Assembly: GCA_021298315.1 (NCBI GenBank)
Contig: JAJTFC010000065.1
Coordinates: 1 to 58,259 of the forward strand
DNA: 58,259 nt
Reading direction: 5' to 3'
From: Planctomycetaceae bacterium
Lineage (GTDB): Bacteria; Planctomycetota; Planctomycetia; Pirellulales; Pirellulaceae
The translations under genes were made by a program, and so were the position numbers. This document shows positions 45,947-53,804 of this stretch, piece by piece. Position 1 is the first letter of the stretch. Each line of letters begins with the position of its first letter. The notes below the pieces were generated by a model. That model worked only from the letters and a program-made list of their open reading frames with translations. It was not told where the DNA came from and made no database searches.

Positions 45947-46162
45947 CATTTCCGCTGTGGGGCAAGCCAACCGCTGATGCAGCGTCCGAAGAAGAACCGC
46001 TGAGCATTCGCTTTGTTAGCCGACGAGCGCGAGCGTCGGGCATTGTCAGTACACTCCACCGTGTGATCGCTCATCATCATGAGAGCTAGTCCACCTCAAC
46101 CGCGCCTGGCTGTTTGGCTGTTCCCCTAAAGCCTATCGCCTCCAGCCTAAAGCCTGCTTCCT

Positions 46163-46731
46163 GACCGCTGATAGACGCTGATGAACGCTGATGCAGAGGC
46201 CGAGAAAAACTGCTGAAGCAGAGTATTTCGTTTAATCCGCAGCATTGGGAACCTCCTGGTATTGATAACCGCCCTTGATGGCTGCTTGGGTTTTCAGGCC
46301 CAGCGGGTCGGCATATCGGTAGCATTTCATGCCCCTACGACCCTCGCCGCTACCATAGAGTTCGCCGATCGCAAGGGCTCCCTTCCGCCCCGGCCAAAGC
46401 TCCGGTGGCCAAAGGGGCATTAGGCCTTCGGGCAATAGCCAAAGAATCTTAACCGGTTGGCTTGAGTTCGGTATCAGCTTTCATCAGTGTTCATTAGCGG
46501 TCAGGTTTGGGCTTTATCAGCTTTCATGAGCGTTCATCAGCGGTTGTATTGTTCCTTATTAGCGAATATTAGTGTTTGTTAGATGTTCTAAAAAACAGCC
46601 AAACAGCCCTACGCGCGGTCCCCCCTCTATCCCCCCGCCCTTTCTCCCCCGGCCAAAGCCCCGGTGGCGAAAGGGGGCCAAGCGGTCAGGTCGGGCACTG
46701 CATCAGCGTTCATCAGTGTTCATCAGCGGTT
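46163..46731. repeat. Cluster of degenerate type A repeats and REP-like hairpins
   Basis: 46163-46243 resembles the type A repeat (GACCGCTGATAGACGCTGAT onward, ending TTTCGTTTAATCCGCAGCA). Inverse-orientation units on the theme of ATCAGCGTTCATCAGTGTTC lie at 46471-46500, 46514-46546 and 46700-46731. A GC-rich hairpin-like phrase CCCCGGCCAAAG..CCGGTGG..AAAGGGG occurs at about 46399 and again at about 46647. No intact gene is seen in 45947-46801. Confidence 0.65.
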
Positions 46732-46801
46732 TAGAAATTTATTCATGCTGACTAAAATAACTGTATCCCAGACACAATCCACATAACCCCACTGTAAATC
46801 C

Positions 46802-47674
46802 ATGACCGATTCGAATCGCTCTTTCCTACCAAAACTCCCCGTCAGGGAATTGCACTCCCACAAAGGTGACTTTGGTCACGCGCTGCTTGTCGGTGGCGGA
46901 CCAGGTATGTCCGGAGCGATCACCCTTGCCACCCTAGCCGCCTTACGCTGCGGTGCCGGACTGACGACCGTGGCCGCTCGATCGCATACCCGACAAATCG
47001 TCCAGTCAACGACTCCTTGCGCCATGACTATGGCTCTCGATGAGGTAAGCAAGGGATATCTTGCTGAGTCGGCGTCCAAGCAGATTTTGAAGAAATACGC
47101 TCCGGGTACTGTACTTGGCATCGGTCCAGGCTTGGGGCGTGAATCAAGCCAAGACCGAATGATCGTCGATGTATTTCAAAAATGGCCAGGTTCGGCGGTC
47201 GTTGATGCCGATGCCCTCAATGCTATCTCCGAAACCCAACCCCAATGGGAATCGATCCAAGGAACCCGTGTCCTGACCCCACATCCAGGAGAATGGGCAA
47301 GGCTCTCGAAGATCCCTACAAACCAACCCCAAGATCAACAAAAATCCGCGATCGAACTGGCTCTCAAAACTCGCATGGTGATCGTCCTCAAGGGCCATCA
47401 AACGTTGGTCACCGACGGACAACGCCAATACCGCAACACCACCGGAAACCCCAGCCTTGCCGTCGGCGGCAGCGGGGATGTTCTTACAGGAATGATCGTG
47501 GCGATGCTCTGCCAAGGGCTCGAACCCTTTGAAGCCTCCGTCTTGTCAGTCTACCTGCACGGACTTGCTGGCGATTTGGCACATGCTCAATTAGGAACCC
47601 CTAGCACACTCCCGACAGATCTAATCGATTTTCTTCCCGCAGCCTTTCGACAATACCGATCCGAAGTGTCCTGA
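46802..47674 (+). CDS. nnrD: ADP-dependent NAD(P)H-hydrate dehydratase
   Basis: A 290-residue metabolite-repair enzyme that dehydrates the S-form of NADHX/NADPHX. The ribokinase-like fold is clear: HKGDFGHALLVGGGPGMSGA at 20-39, TLAALRCGAGLTTVAARSH, VLGIGPGLGRESSQDRMIVD, VVDADALNAIS, VLTPHPGEWARLSKIP, and the catalytic/nucleotide-binding NPSLAVGGSGDVLTGMIVAM. The NnrE epimerase domain that is often fused in front is absent, so this is the stand-alone form. It starts at ATG 46802 after the repeat-rich gap and is a single-gene unit facing the PLP-binding protein gene. Confidence 0.94.
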   Translation: MTDSNRSFLPKLPVRELHSHKGDFGHALLVGGGPGMSGAITLATLAALRCGAGLTTVAARSHTRQIVQSTTPCAMTMALDEVSKGYLAESASKQILKKYAPGTVLGIGPGLGRESSQDRMIVDVFQKWPGSAVVDADALNAISETQPQWESIQGTRVLTPHPGEWARLSKIPTNQPQDQQKSAIELALKTRMVIVLKGHQTLVTDGQRQYRNTTGNPSLAVGGSGDVLTGMIVAMLCQGLEPFEASVLSVYLHGLAGDLAHAQLGTPSTLPTDLIDFLPAAFRQYRSEVS

Positions 47675-47751
47675 TTTTGTGACCCGAGAAACCTAGTCTT
47701 GATAGCGGCACACGGAGTGTGCCTGCGACTATGGTTGAGTGTTTTAATTCT

Positions 47752-48492
47752 TTAGCGATACAAAAGCGATCCGATTCGAACCATCGTCGAACCCTCTTGG
47801 ATCGCGATTTGAAAATCGTCGCTCATGCCCATCGAAAGCTCAGGTAGCGGAATTTTGTAGGTGTCTTGCCAGAGGTCTCTGAGCACTCGTATCGATTCGA
47901 ACTCGCGGTGCGTCAGATCGCTGTCCCCTTGCAAGCTACTCATTCCCATCAGACCACATAGATCCAATCGCTCCTGCCATAACGGTGTGGAAACATATTT
48001 TTCGAGAACCTCTTGGGCCTGCTGGGGGCTTAGACCCGTCTTGCTTTGATCCTGCGTGACGTTGAGTTCCAGAAGCACCCGGAGTTTTTTGCCCGATGGA
48101 TTCTTCTGAGGCTGGGAGTCTTTGGCCAACTGCTCGGCGAGCCTAAGCGAATCCAGTGCGTGCATGGTGTGCAGAAGCGGCACGGTCCGAGGCGATTTGT
48201 TCCTCTGCAAATGGCCAATAAAGTGCCAACGGACCTTCGGATCCACCAAGTCCGATTTCTCCCAAAGGACTTGCGGACGATTTTCGGCAAGATCCAGGCA
48301 ACCGAGGCTCACCAGATCATTGCAAGTCTGTTCGCTGACGGTCTTGGTGACAGCCACCAAGGTCACATCACCCGGGGTTTTACCTGCCATTTTGCAAGCG
48401 TCGGCCATCTGCTGACGCACAACCTCTAGATTCCTGGCCAAGCGATCTGGGGCCAAGGGTTCTGGAAAATCCGAATTTAACGCCGCCATCAT
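47752..48492 (-). CDS. YggS-family pyridoxal-phosphate homeostasis protein
   Basis: About 246 residues from ATG 48492 (an adjacent in-frame ATG at 48489 and a longer start at 48525 are possible). It binds pyridoxal 5'-phosphate through the lysine in VTLVAVTKTVSEQTCNDLVS and buffers free PLP; no enzyme activity is known. Other family parts are LAENRPQVLWEKSDLVDPKV, RWHFIGHLQRNK, LLELNVTQDQSKTGLSPQQA, LCGLMGMSSLQGD and SMGMSDDFQIAIQEGSTMVR with IGSLLYR at the end. The longer start would read through the palindrome between this gene and merC, so I favour 48492. Confidence 0.93.
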   Translation of the reverse strand: MMAALNSDFPEPLAPDRLARNLEVVRQQMADACKMAGKTPGDVTLVAVTKTVSEQTCNDLVSLGCLDLAENRPQVLWEKSDLVDPKVRWHFIGHLQRNKSPRTVPLLHTMHALDSLRLAEQLAKDSQPQKNPSGKKLRVLLELNVTQDQSKTGLSPQQAQEVLEKYVSTPLWQERLDLCGLMGMSSLQGDSDLTHREFESIRVLRDLWQDTYKIPLPELSMGMSDDFQIAIQEGSTMVRIGSLLYR

Positions 48493-48510
48493 TTTCAAAA
48501 TTATGTTTCC

Positions 48511-48523
48511 GCAATCGGATTGC
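48511..48523. promoter_or_regulatory. Palindromic operator candidate between the PLP-binding protein gene and merC
   Basis: GCAATCGGATTGC: GCAAT and ATTGC arms around CGG, flanked by AT-rich sequence. It sits in the only space between two divergent genes (18 bases from one start, 33 from the other). The form suits a Fur/Zur- or ArsR-type dimer, but this is inferred from symmetry and from the metal-linked neighbour only. Confidence 0.35.
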
Positions 48524-48556
48524 AAATAGAACTCTTTTGTTTAGAATACCAGGACG

Positions 48557-49213
48557 ATGAATGCACACGACTCACAAGAACTGCAACTAGGACGAATTGG
48601 AACAAGCTCGATGGGATCTTGGAAGGATCGTTTAGGAATTTTCGCTTCCGTCGCCTGCGCTATCCACTGCGCGGCCACTCCGATTCTTCTTGCGACCCTG
48701 CCTGCTTTAAAGTTTACCGAGTGGATGGCTAGTCCTTGGTTCCACAAAGTCGCTGCAGGAATCTGTTGCGGTATCGTCGTCATGGCAATCTGGCCGGCAT
48801 TTTTGAAATTTCGCGATTACCGAATCCTGTCGCTATCGAGCCTAGGGCTCGGACTGATCCTCAGTGCAGCTTTCTTTCTGCCCGATGAATGCTGCTCTGA
48901 GCACTCGCACACCGCCGGAGTTTCCACGGGAGCTTGCGACGGTGCTTGCTGTTCAAAGGAGTCCACAATTGCATCGGCTCACGAGCATGAGCATGAGCAT
49001 GAGCATGAGCATGAGCATGAGCATGAGCATGAGCATGAGCATGAGCAAACCGATGCGGCTAACGTGCAGCTGGCCGGCATCGGATCGATTCAACCGTGGA
49101 TGACCCCCTTAGGTGGTGTCCTTTTAATCGCCGCTCACGGACTGAACCTTCATCGCCGCCGCAAGTGCGACTCGGTCCGATGCTTGGGTGCTTGCGATTC
49201 GGCTTTGCTTTAA
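48557..49213 (+). CDS. MerC-domain membrane protein with a long Glu-His repeat
   Basis: A 218-residue inner-membrane protein. MerC proteins carry metal ions across the membrane; the family motif is FASVACAIHCAATPILLATL with C34, H37 and C38. About three membrane segments cover residues 28-110 and one more lies near 185-200. A Cys-rich stretch (ECCSEHSHTAG, ACDGACCSKES) leads into a run of about 11 alternating Glu-His pairs at 142-165, encoded by 10 exact GAGCAT units plus a partial one (48983-49047). It probably binds zinc, nickel or cobalt (inferred). The repeat should vary in length between strains. The gene is divergent from the PLP-binding protein gene across a palindrome and convergent, with a 4-base overlap, with phyH. 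Confidence 0.88.
   Translation: MNAHDSQELQLGRIGTSSMGSWKDRLGIFASVACAIHCAATPILLATLPALKFTEWMASPWFHKVAAGICCGIVVMAIWPAFLKFRDYRILSLSSLGLGLILSAAFFLPDECCSEHSHTAGVSTGACDGACCSKESTIASAHEHEHEHEHEHEHEHEHEHEHEQTDAANVQLAGIGSIQPWMTPLGGVLLIAAHGLNLHRRRKCDSVRCLGACDSALL
48983..49047 (+). repeat. GAGCAT hexanucleotide tandem repeat inside merC
   Basis: Ten exact GAGCAT copies followed by GAGCA, in frame, encoding alternating Glu-His. Six-base units keep the frame whatever the copy number. Confidence 0.97.
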
Positions 49214-50040
49214 AAAACTCTTTCTGGCCGCGGATTATTCGACCAGTGGCCAGTCGAATCGCTGCCTCGAACGTGGATTCCTTTTTCGTTCCACTGCATG
49301 CCTGCCCTGACGCTCGCCGAACAATACCTCAAGGTCAGTCCGCATCTACGTCTTGGTGAAAGATTGGCCTCCGATCCGTGCAGTAGCAAATCGCTGTGAA
49401 TCGAAACCTGGCCGGCCTTGAGCACATCGTAGACGACTTGGCCATACTGCTCGGCGTTGTCGATCGACTGGTTGAGTACATTGTGCTCGGCACTATCGCT
49501 TTCGCGATACGTCATGTGTCCGAAGTGATGCGATCCTGCGACAAATTTCATGCAAGCGTTTTCTTGATCGGCATCGTCGACCGCTAGCCAAACGGTGGCA
49601 GCTTTCGAAGGGGAAAGAGGCCAGTAGCTGGCGTCTTGGTGCCAAGCAACGGTCTTGCCATCGTGAGGCATCTTGCAGAAAAAGTGGGAGCCCCAGGCGA
49701 TTACGTCTTGGCCTAAAAGATCAGAAACGTAAGCGACGATCCTAGGCTCGGTGAGGATATCGTAAACCGGCCCGTACTTCAGATGCGCTGAGGAAATCGA
49801 GTAGCTGTTGCCCCCTTCTGCGACGACCTTCTCGAGGAGCTCGTCGAAATACTTGCGGATCGATTCGATCTGGTCTTTCGAAAACACATCCAAGGGTGCG
49901 ATGTAGCCTTGGGTGTTGTAGTGAGCGATCTGCTCTTTGGAAAGTGTTTTGGGTGAATCGTTTTCCACCGGGTAGAATTTCAAGTCTCGGCCCAAGGATT
50001 GGAGGTCTTTACCGTCGGGAATGATGCTGAATTTGCTCAT
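49210..50040 (-). CDS. Phytanoyl-CoA dioxygenase-family Fe(II)/2-oxoglutarate oxygenase
   Basis: A 276-residue non-haem iron oxygenase from ATG 50040 (MSKFSII); the frame opens at 50088. The iron-binding triad is H134 and D136 in TVAWHQDASYW, and H221 in SDLLLHGSEANLSPRRR, where a following arginine should bind 2-oxoglutarate. The fold marker CMKFVAGSHHFGHM is also typical of PhyH. The substrate is unknown; members hydroxylate lipids, ectoine or small acids. It is convergent with merC, whose end it overlaps by 4 bases, and lies about 110 bases downstream of the ABC transporter genes on the same strand. Confidence 0.9.
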   Translation of the reverse strand: MSKFSIIPDGKDLQSLGRDLKFYPVENDSPKTLSKEQIAHYNTQGYIAPLDVFSKDQIESIRKYFDELLEKVVAEGGNSYSISSAHLKYGPVYDILTEPRIVAYVSDLLGQDVIAWGSHFFCKMPHDGKTVAWHQDASYWPLSPSKAATVWLAVDDADQENACMKFVAGSHHFGHMTYRESDSAEHNVLNQSIDNAEQYGQVVYDVLKAGQVSIHSDLLLHGSEANLSPRRRCGLTLRYCSASVRAGMQWNEKGIHVRGSDSTGHWSNNPRPERVF

Positions 50041-50147
50041 GATTGAAAACGTCGCTTGGGGCGACGCAACAGGGGTTGATTTGCACAAAGTCTGGTCGAA
50101 AAGTCCATCAATAACACAGAAAGCATTCTCAGCTCAATGGCTCTTGC

Positions 50148-52493
50148 CTACAAGTCCTGGCGATAAAGGAGCCAGCAACTGGCCGCGAGCATCACGGCGA
50201 TAAAAATCCCGTTGCTCCAGATCGGCTGCCAGGGATCGGCGACGACTTGGGGAATATCCAAATCGGCACGGTCGACAGCGCTGATTTTGTTTTGAGGGTT
50301 CTTCAAAACGTATTGGATCGTCTCTTGGATCGCCGAAGGCTTGGGGTTTACCATGTAGAACGGGTTGATGATGTAATCGTAGAGGAATTCGGCCGTGGTT
50401 CTTGCCGGTCTAAACGACTTGTCCGAGCTGCTCAAGTCCTTGTCCCACACATCGAGTTGCTTGACATGGTGGGCTACCCACAAGCGACCTGTTTGGTCGA
50501 AAGCCATCGAGGAGACATTGCCTTGGCCGACTAGATTTGGGGCAATGGGTTTGAAAGCCTCAGGTGCATCGCTAGGGTTATCGATGACCCATAGTTTCCC
50601 TTGAGTATCGAGAATGGCAACTCGCCCGTCAGGGGCATTGGCCGTTCGCTTGATGGTCTTGTCGCCGATGGCATCAAGCGTTCCAAGGACTTTCATTTCA
50701 TCGAGATTTACAAGTTTGGGAGTCATCGAGTCGGGGCAAACGATCGCTGTATTGCCGCATACGACAAGACTCACGACAGTCTCTACCGGGATGTCCAGTT
50801 CGACGCTGCCATTGGTTTTGAACTTCTTACCATCCAAATCGAATCGAACCAATTTGCCTTTGGACACCAGAGCGATCGATTCGGTACCAGGAATGGCGTT
50901 GGCTGCGATCGGTCGACGGTAGTCCCAATCCGCATCGGTCAGTTTCTTGTGAGCTTCGCTTGCTTGCGGCAGCTTGAAATCGAAACCCAAAACGGACACC
51001 TTTTGCTGTTCTGCTTTGCTGGCCGACTCGCGATCAAACCAGAACAGGCCATCTGGGGTCAGCGACAAGAAGGTGTCTTTCCAAGGGATCAAATCGGTCG
51101 TTCCTGCGGGGAGTTCTGGAGCCGTATCGAGTCTCGAGTCGTCCCAGAGTTTGCGATTCTTTTTCTTACCTGCCGGATCCTCTTGTTGGGCGACTTTGTC
51201 TTGATCGCTGGCAAGTTCTGGCAGTCGGACCACATCGAGCCTTGCAGTGTCGTTTCCACCGAGTCCGAAGGGAACGAATCTAGATCGTCCCATGTACAGT
51301 AGGCCTTCTTTGGTATCGATGATCGGCCCGAGAACGCGTTGCCCATTGACTTCCCCGAAGCCTACCTGCCAAGTGTTTAAGCTGTCGTTCCAAAATAGCA
51401 ATCGGCCTTGTTGGTTGGCGGTGATCGGAACGTCTCCTACAGCTACGATCGATTGAATCGTCGGAGGGCCTTTGAGAAAACCTTCGGCGAATCCTCGAAC
51501 CACTCCGATCGTAAAGCAGATGCCCCAGAACAAAGCGGTGATCACGACGCAGATGATCGGGTTTTTCCAGATCAGTCCGACCAGGGCAGAGACGCTGTAG
51601 AAGATCATGAATGAAAAAATAAACAGGGGAATGCACCAGAGTATCCCGCGATTCCAGATGCCAAGTTGAACACCTGCGTAGATGTAGAGTCCAGCCAGGA
51701 ACACTCCGACGTTCATCGCTACAAAGATGCAACCGCCAAGATACTTGCTCAAAAACAGCAGGCTTCTCGAGAGCGGTTTGCTCAAGAGCAGATGGAGCGA
51801 TCCGGTCTGAAACATGTCCGGAATCATCGGGGCGGTCACCACGATGGCTACCATCATGGCGATTTGCCCGAGTCCAAGCCACATGATAAACGGGAAGAGA
51901 GTCGCCTCGATGAACGGTCGAATCTGCCGGAGGGTAAACGGCAAAGGATCCATGAATTTCATTCCGGCATAGGTCACCCAAGTCGCTTGTCCGGTGGCCG
52001 ATCGGATCGAGCCTGGGAAGGCCAGATCGATGAGCCTGCGGTTGAGTTTTTGCAACTCGTCGGGTCGTTTCGATTTATCCTCGATGAGTTCCTTGAGTTC
52101 CTCTCGCCTCTGGGCCGTGGGCCAAGCATCCTTGGTGTAGAGATCCTCTTTATCGAGAACTTCGTTGAGCGAAGAGACCAGTTGACCGATCGGGATCCTT
52201 TTTTGGGTTCGCAAGCGTTCTTGCAAGGTTGCTTGCATGGACTCATCGAGTTTTGCATAGACGGCTTGATGGGCTCGTGTTCCTCGCCCTGCGGAGGCTT
52301 GAGCAAGCTGATCGAGCATTCCTCTGGCATTGTTCAAGTCCGAGGAGCTCACTCGGTAGGTTTCTTCTTCGGAAATCGATAGTGGGAATAGAGCGGCAAG
52401 GATCAGTAGCCAGCCGGCCATGAGGATCCATAGAACCCTCGAGCGGATCGATTCGATCAAACTATCGTACAGAACGGCAATGTATGGCTTCAC
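50148..52493 (-). CDS. ABC-2-type permease with a large propeller-like insertion
   Basis: A 781-residue membrane protein. The first helix is IRSRVLWILMAGWLLILAAL, then a long charged cytoplasmic or periplasmic loop (about 40-190), then a group of helices (TLFPFIMWLGLGQIAMMVAI, LFLSKYLGGCIFVAMNVGVF, IICVVITALFWGICFTIGVV) that fits ABC-2 exporters. From about residue 345 to 700 the sequence changes to WD/propeller-like repeats (AVGDVPITANQQGRLLFWND, DGRVAILDTQGKLWVIDNPS, SMAFDQTGRLWVAHHVKQLD). A last helix (GIFIAVMLAASCWLLYRQDL) closes the protein. The gene follows its ATPase with a 4-base overlap. The insertion probably faces the periplasm as a sensing or docking domain (inferred). Confidence 0.83.
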   Translation of the reverse strand: MKPYIAVLYDSLIESIRSRVLWILMAGWLLILAALFPLSISEEETYRVSSSDLNNARGMLDQLAQASAGRGTRAHQAVYAKLDESMQATLQERLRTQKRIPIGQLVSSLNEVLDKEDLYTKDAWPTAQRREELKELIEDKSKRPDELQKLNRRLIDLAFPGSIRSATGQATWVTYAGMKFMDPLPFTLRQIRPFIEATLFPFIMWLGLGQIAMMVAIVVTAPMIPDMFQTGSLHLLLSKPLSRSLLFLSKYLGGCIFVAMNVGVFLAGLYIYAGVQLGIWNRGILWCIPLFIFSFMIFYSVSALVGLIWKNPIICVVITALFWGICFTIGVVRGFAEGFLKGPPTIQSIVAVGDVPITANQQGRLLFWNDSLNTWQVGFGEVNGQRVLGPIIDTKEGLLYMGRSRFVPFGLGGNDTARLDVVRLPELASDQDKVAQQEDPAGKKKNRKLWDDSRLDTAPELPAGTTDLIPWKDTFLSLTPDGLFWFDRESASKAEQQKVSVLGFDFKLPQASEAHKKLTDADWDYRRPIAANAIPGTESIALVSKGKLVRFDLDGKKFKTNGSVELDIPVETVVSLVVCGNTAIVCPDSMTPKLVNLDEMKVLGTLDAIGDKTIKRTANAPDGRVAILDTQGKLWVIDNPSDAPEAFKPIAPNLVGQGNVSSMAFDQTGRLWVAHHVKQLDVWDKDLSSSDKSFRPARTTAEFLYDYIINPFYMVNPKPSAIQETIQYVLKNPQNKISAVDRADLDIPQVVADPWQPIWSNGIFIAVMLAASCWLLYRQDL

Positions 52494-53485
52494 GGCTTGG
52501 CTGCTCCGACGATATTCATAAAGACTTGTTCGAGGCTCGGTCGAGCTCGTTCGATGCGCAAGATGCTGATTTGGGCAGATCTTAGCTGGTCGACCAAGGA
52601 ATCCACCCCCGCTTGATCGATGTTGTCGACTGCGATTCGGCTGAGGCCGTCTTGGGAGAGTCGGCCAAGGTCGATCGATTCGATCATGGTATTTGCCGGC
52701 AGAGATTCGATCTGGCGAATCTGCGACGGGATCGCAAGGACTTCGAGTTTGACGCTTCCGGATTGATCGTTGGTGTGGCTGCGAATAAGCTCATCGATTG
52801 TTCCGATACCGCGGAGTTGGCCTAGGGCCATGATCGCGACGCGGTCGCAAATGAGTTCGACTTCCTGAAGGATGTGGCTATTGAGGAAGACCGTTTTACC
52901 CCGTTGCTTGAGTTTATCGAGCACATCGCGGATTTGAGATCGGCCCATGGGATCCAGACCGTCGGTCGGTTCATCGAGGATCAGCAAGTCAGGATCGTGA
53001 AGCATGGCTTGGGCAAGCCCGAGTCGTTGGCGCATGCCTTTGGAGTATCGACGCACGGCTTCGTTCTGGCGACCCTGGAGGCTCACGAGATCGAAGAGTT
53101 CATTCTCGCGAGCGGCGATTTGAGAGTCGCTCATTTCGCTCAGTCTCCCATAGAAGTACAGGGCGCTTCGCCCCGTATGGTGCCTTGGGAAGACGAGGTT
53201 TTCGGGCAAGTATCCGATCTTGCGTCGTGCGGCTTTGCTACCGGCAGGTTCCTTGAGGACTTGTGCAAGACCATTCGTTGGGTGCAAGATCCCCAAGAGA
53301 ACTTTGATCAGGGTGGTCTTTCCCGCACCGTTGGGGCCTAGGAGCCCAAAGACCTCTCCTGCTTTGACTTGCAAGGAGACGTCCTTTAACGCTGGATGGA
53401 CGCGAGGAAAGAGTAAGCCTTCGCGATACGTTTTCGAGAGATGCTGGACATCGATCGCGAGAGTCTCAGCCGAAATGCTTGCCAT
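52490..53485 (-). CDS. ABC transporter ATP-binding protein
   Basis: A 331-residue ATPase of the ABC-2 exporter group. Walker A is GPNGAGKTT at 50-58, the signature YSKGMRQR at 147-154, Walker B LLILDEP at 167-173 with DGLDP after it, and the switch histidine lies in VFLNSHILQEVE. The C-terminal 100 residues (VKLEVLAIPSQIRQIESLPA) form the accessory domain common in such exporters. It is the first gene of the pair with the permease at 52493, and substrate is unknown. Confidence 0.95.
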   Translation of the reverse strand: MASISAETLAIDVQHLSKTYREGLLFPRVHPALKDVSLQVKAGEVFGLLGPNGAGKTTLIKVLLGILHPTNGLAQVLKEPAGSKAARRKIGYLPENLVFPRHHTGRSALYFYGRLSEMSDSQIAARENELFDLVSLQGRQNEAVRRYSKGMRQRLGLAQAMLHDPDLLILDEPTDGLDPMGRSQIRDVLDKLKQRGKTVFLNSHILQEVELICDRVAIMALGQLRGIGTIDELIRSHTNDQSGSVKLEVLAIPSQIRQIESLPANTMIESIDLGRLSQDGLSRIAVDNIDQAGVDSLVDQLRSAQISILRIERARPSLEQVFMNIVGAAKP

Positions 53486-53804
53486 GGGTTAGAGGTATCT
53501 CTACGTTTCTTTGAAATTCGGTTTTTGAAATTCGTTTTTTTGAAATTGCGGGAATTTCTCGCCGATGGTTTATTCCTCAAGCTTATCGCTCGATGAAATT
53601 CGTTGTTTCAGCGTAGATCTTGGGAAACCGTCGATTGGATTGGGGGCTAGTTATCTCGTTTCTAAAGCTCAAATTCAACCCTCAAAATCCTGTTACAAAT
53701 TCGACGATGATCGAATTTCTTGCTAAAATCATCTCCGATGCCGCATGCATCGCCCCTCCTTTATTTCCCCGTTTTTCGTTCTAACCACCTCTTTGCGAAT
53801 CGCT
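53486..53804. other. Intergenic region between the ABC operon and the DUF1080 gene
   Basis: 319 bases holding the divergent promoters. The only clear pattern is a direct repeat of TTTGAAATT at about 53510-53545 (three copies separated by CGGTT and CGTTTT). I see no gene, hairpin or terminator. Confidence 0.5.

Noticed and set aside
45783..46043. 86-residue minus-strand protein
   Set aside because: Covers the candidate RNA and its terminator hairpin; no ribosome site and low-complexity composition. Better explained as a repeat or RNA.
46232..46435. 67-residue minus-strand protein
   Set aside because: Built from the GC-rich repeat phrases that recur at 46647; no family resemblance.
48983..49047. 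CRISPR-like array
   Set aside because: Simple in-frame 6-base repeat without spacers, inside a gene.
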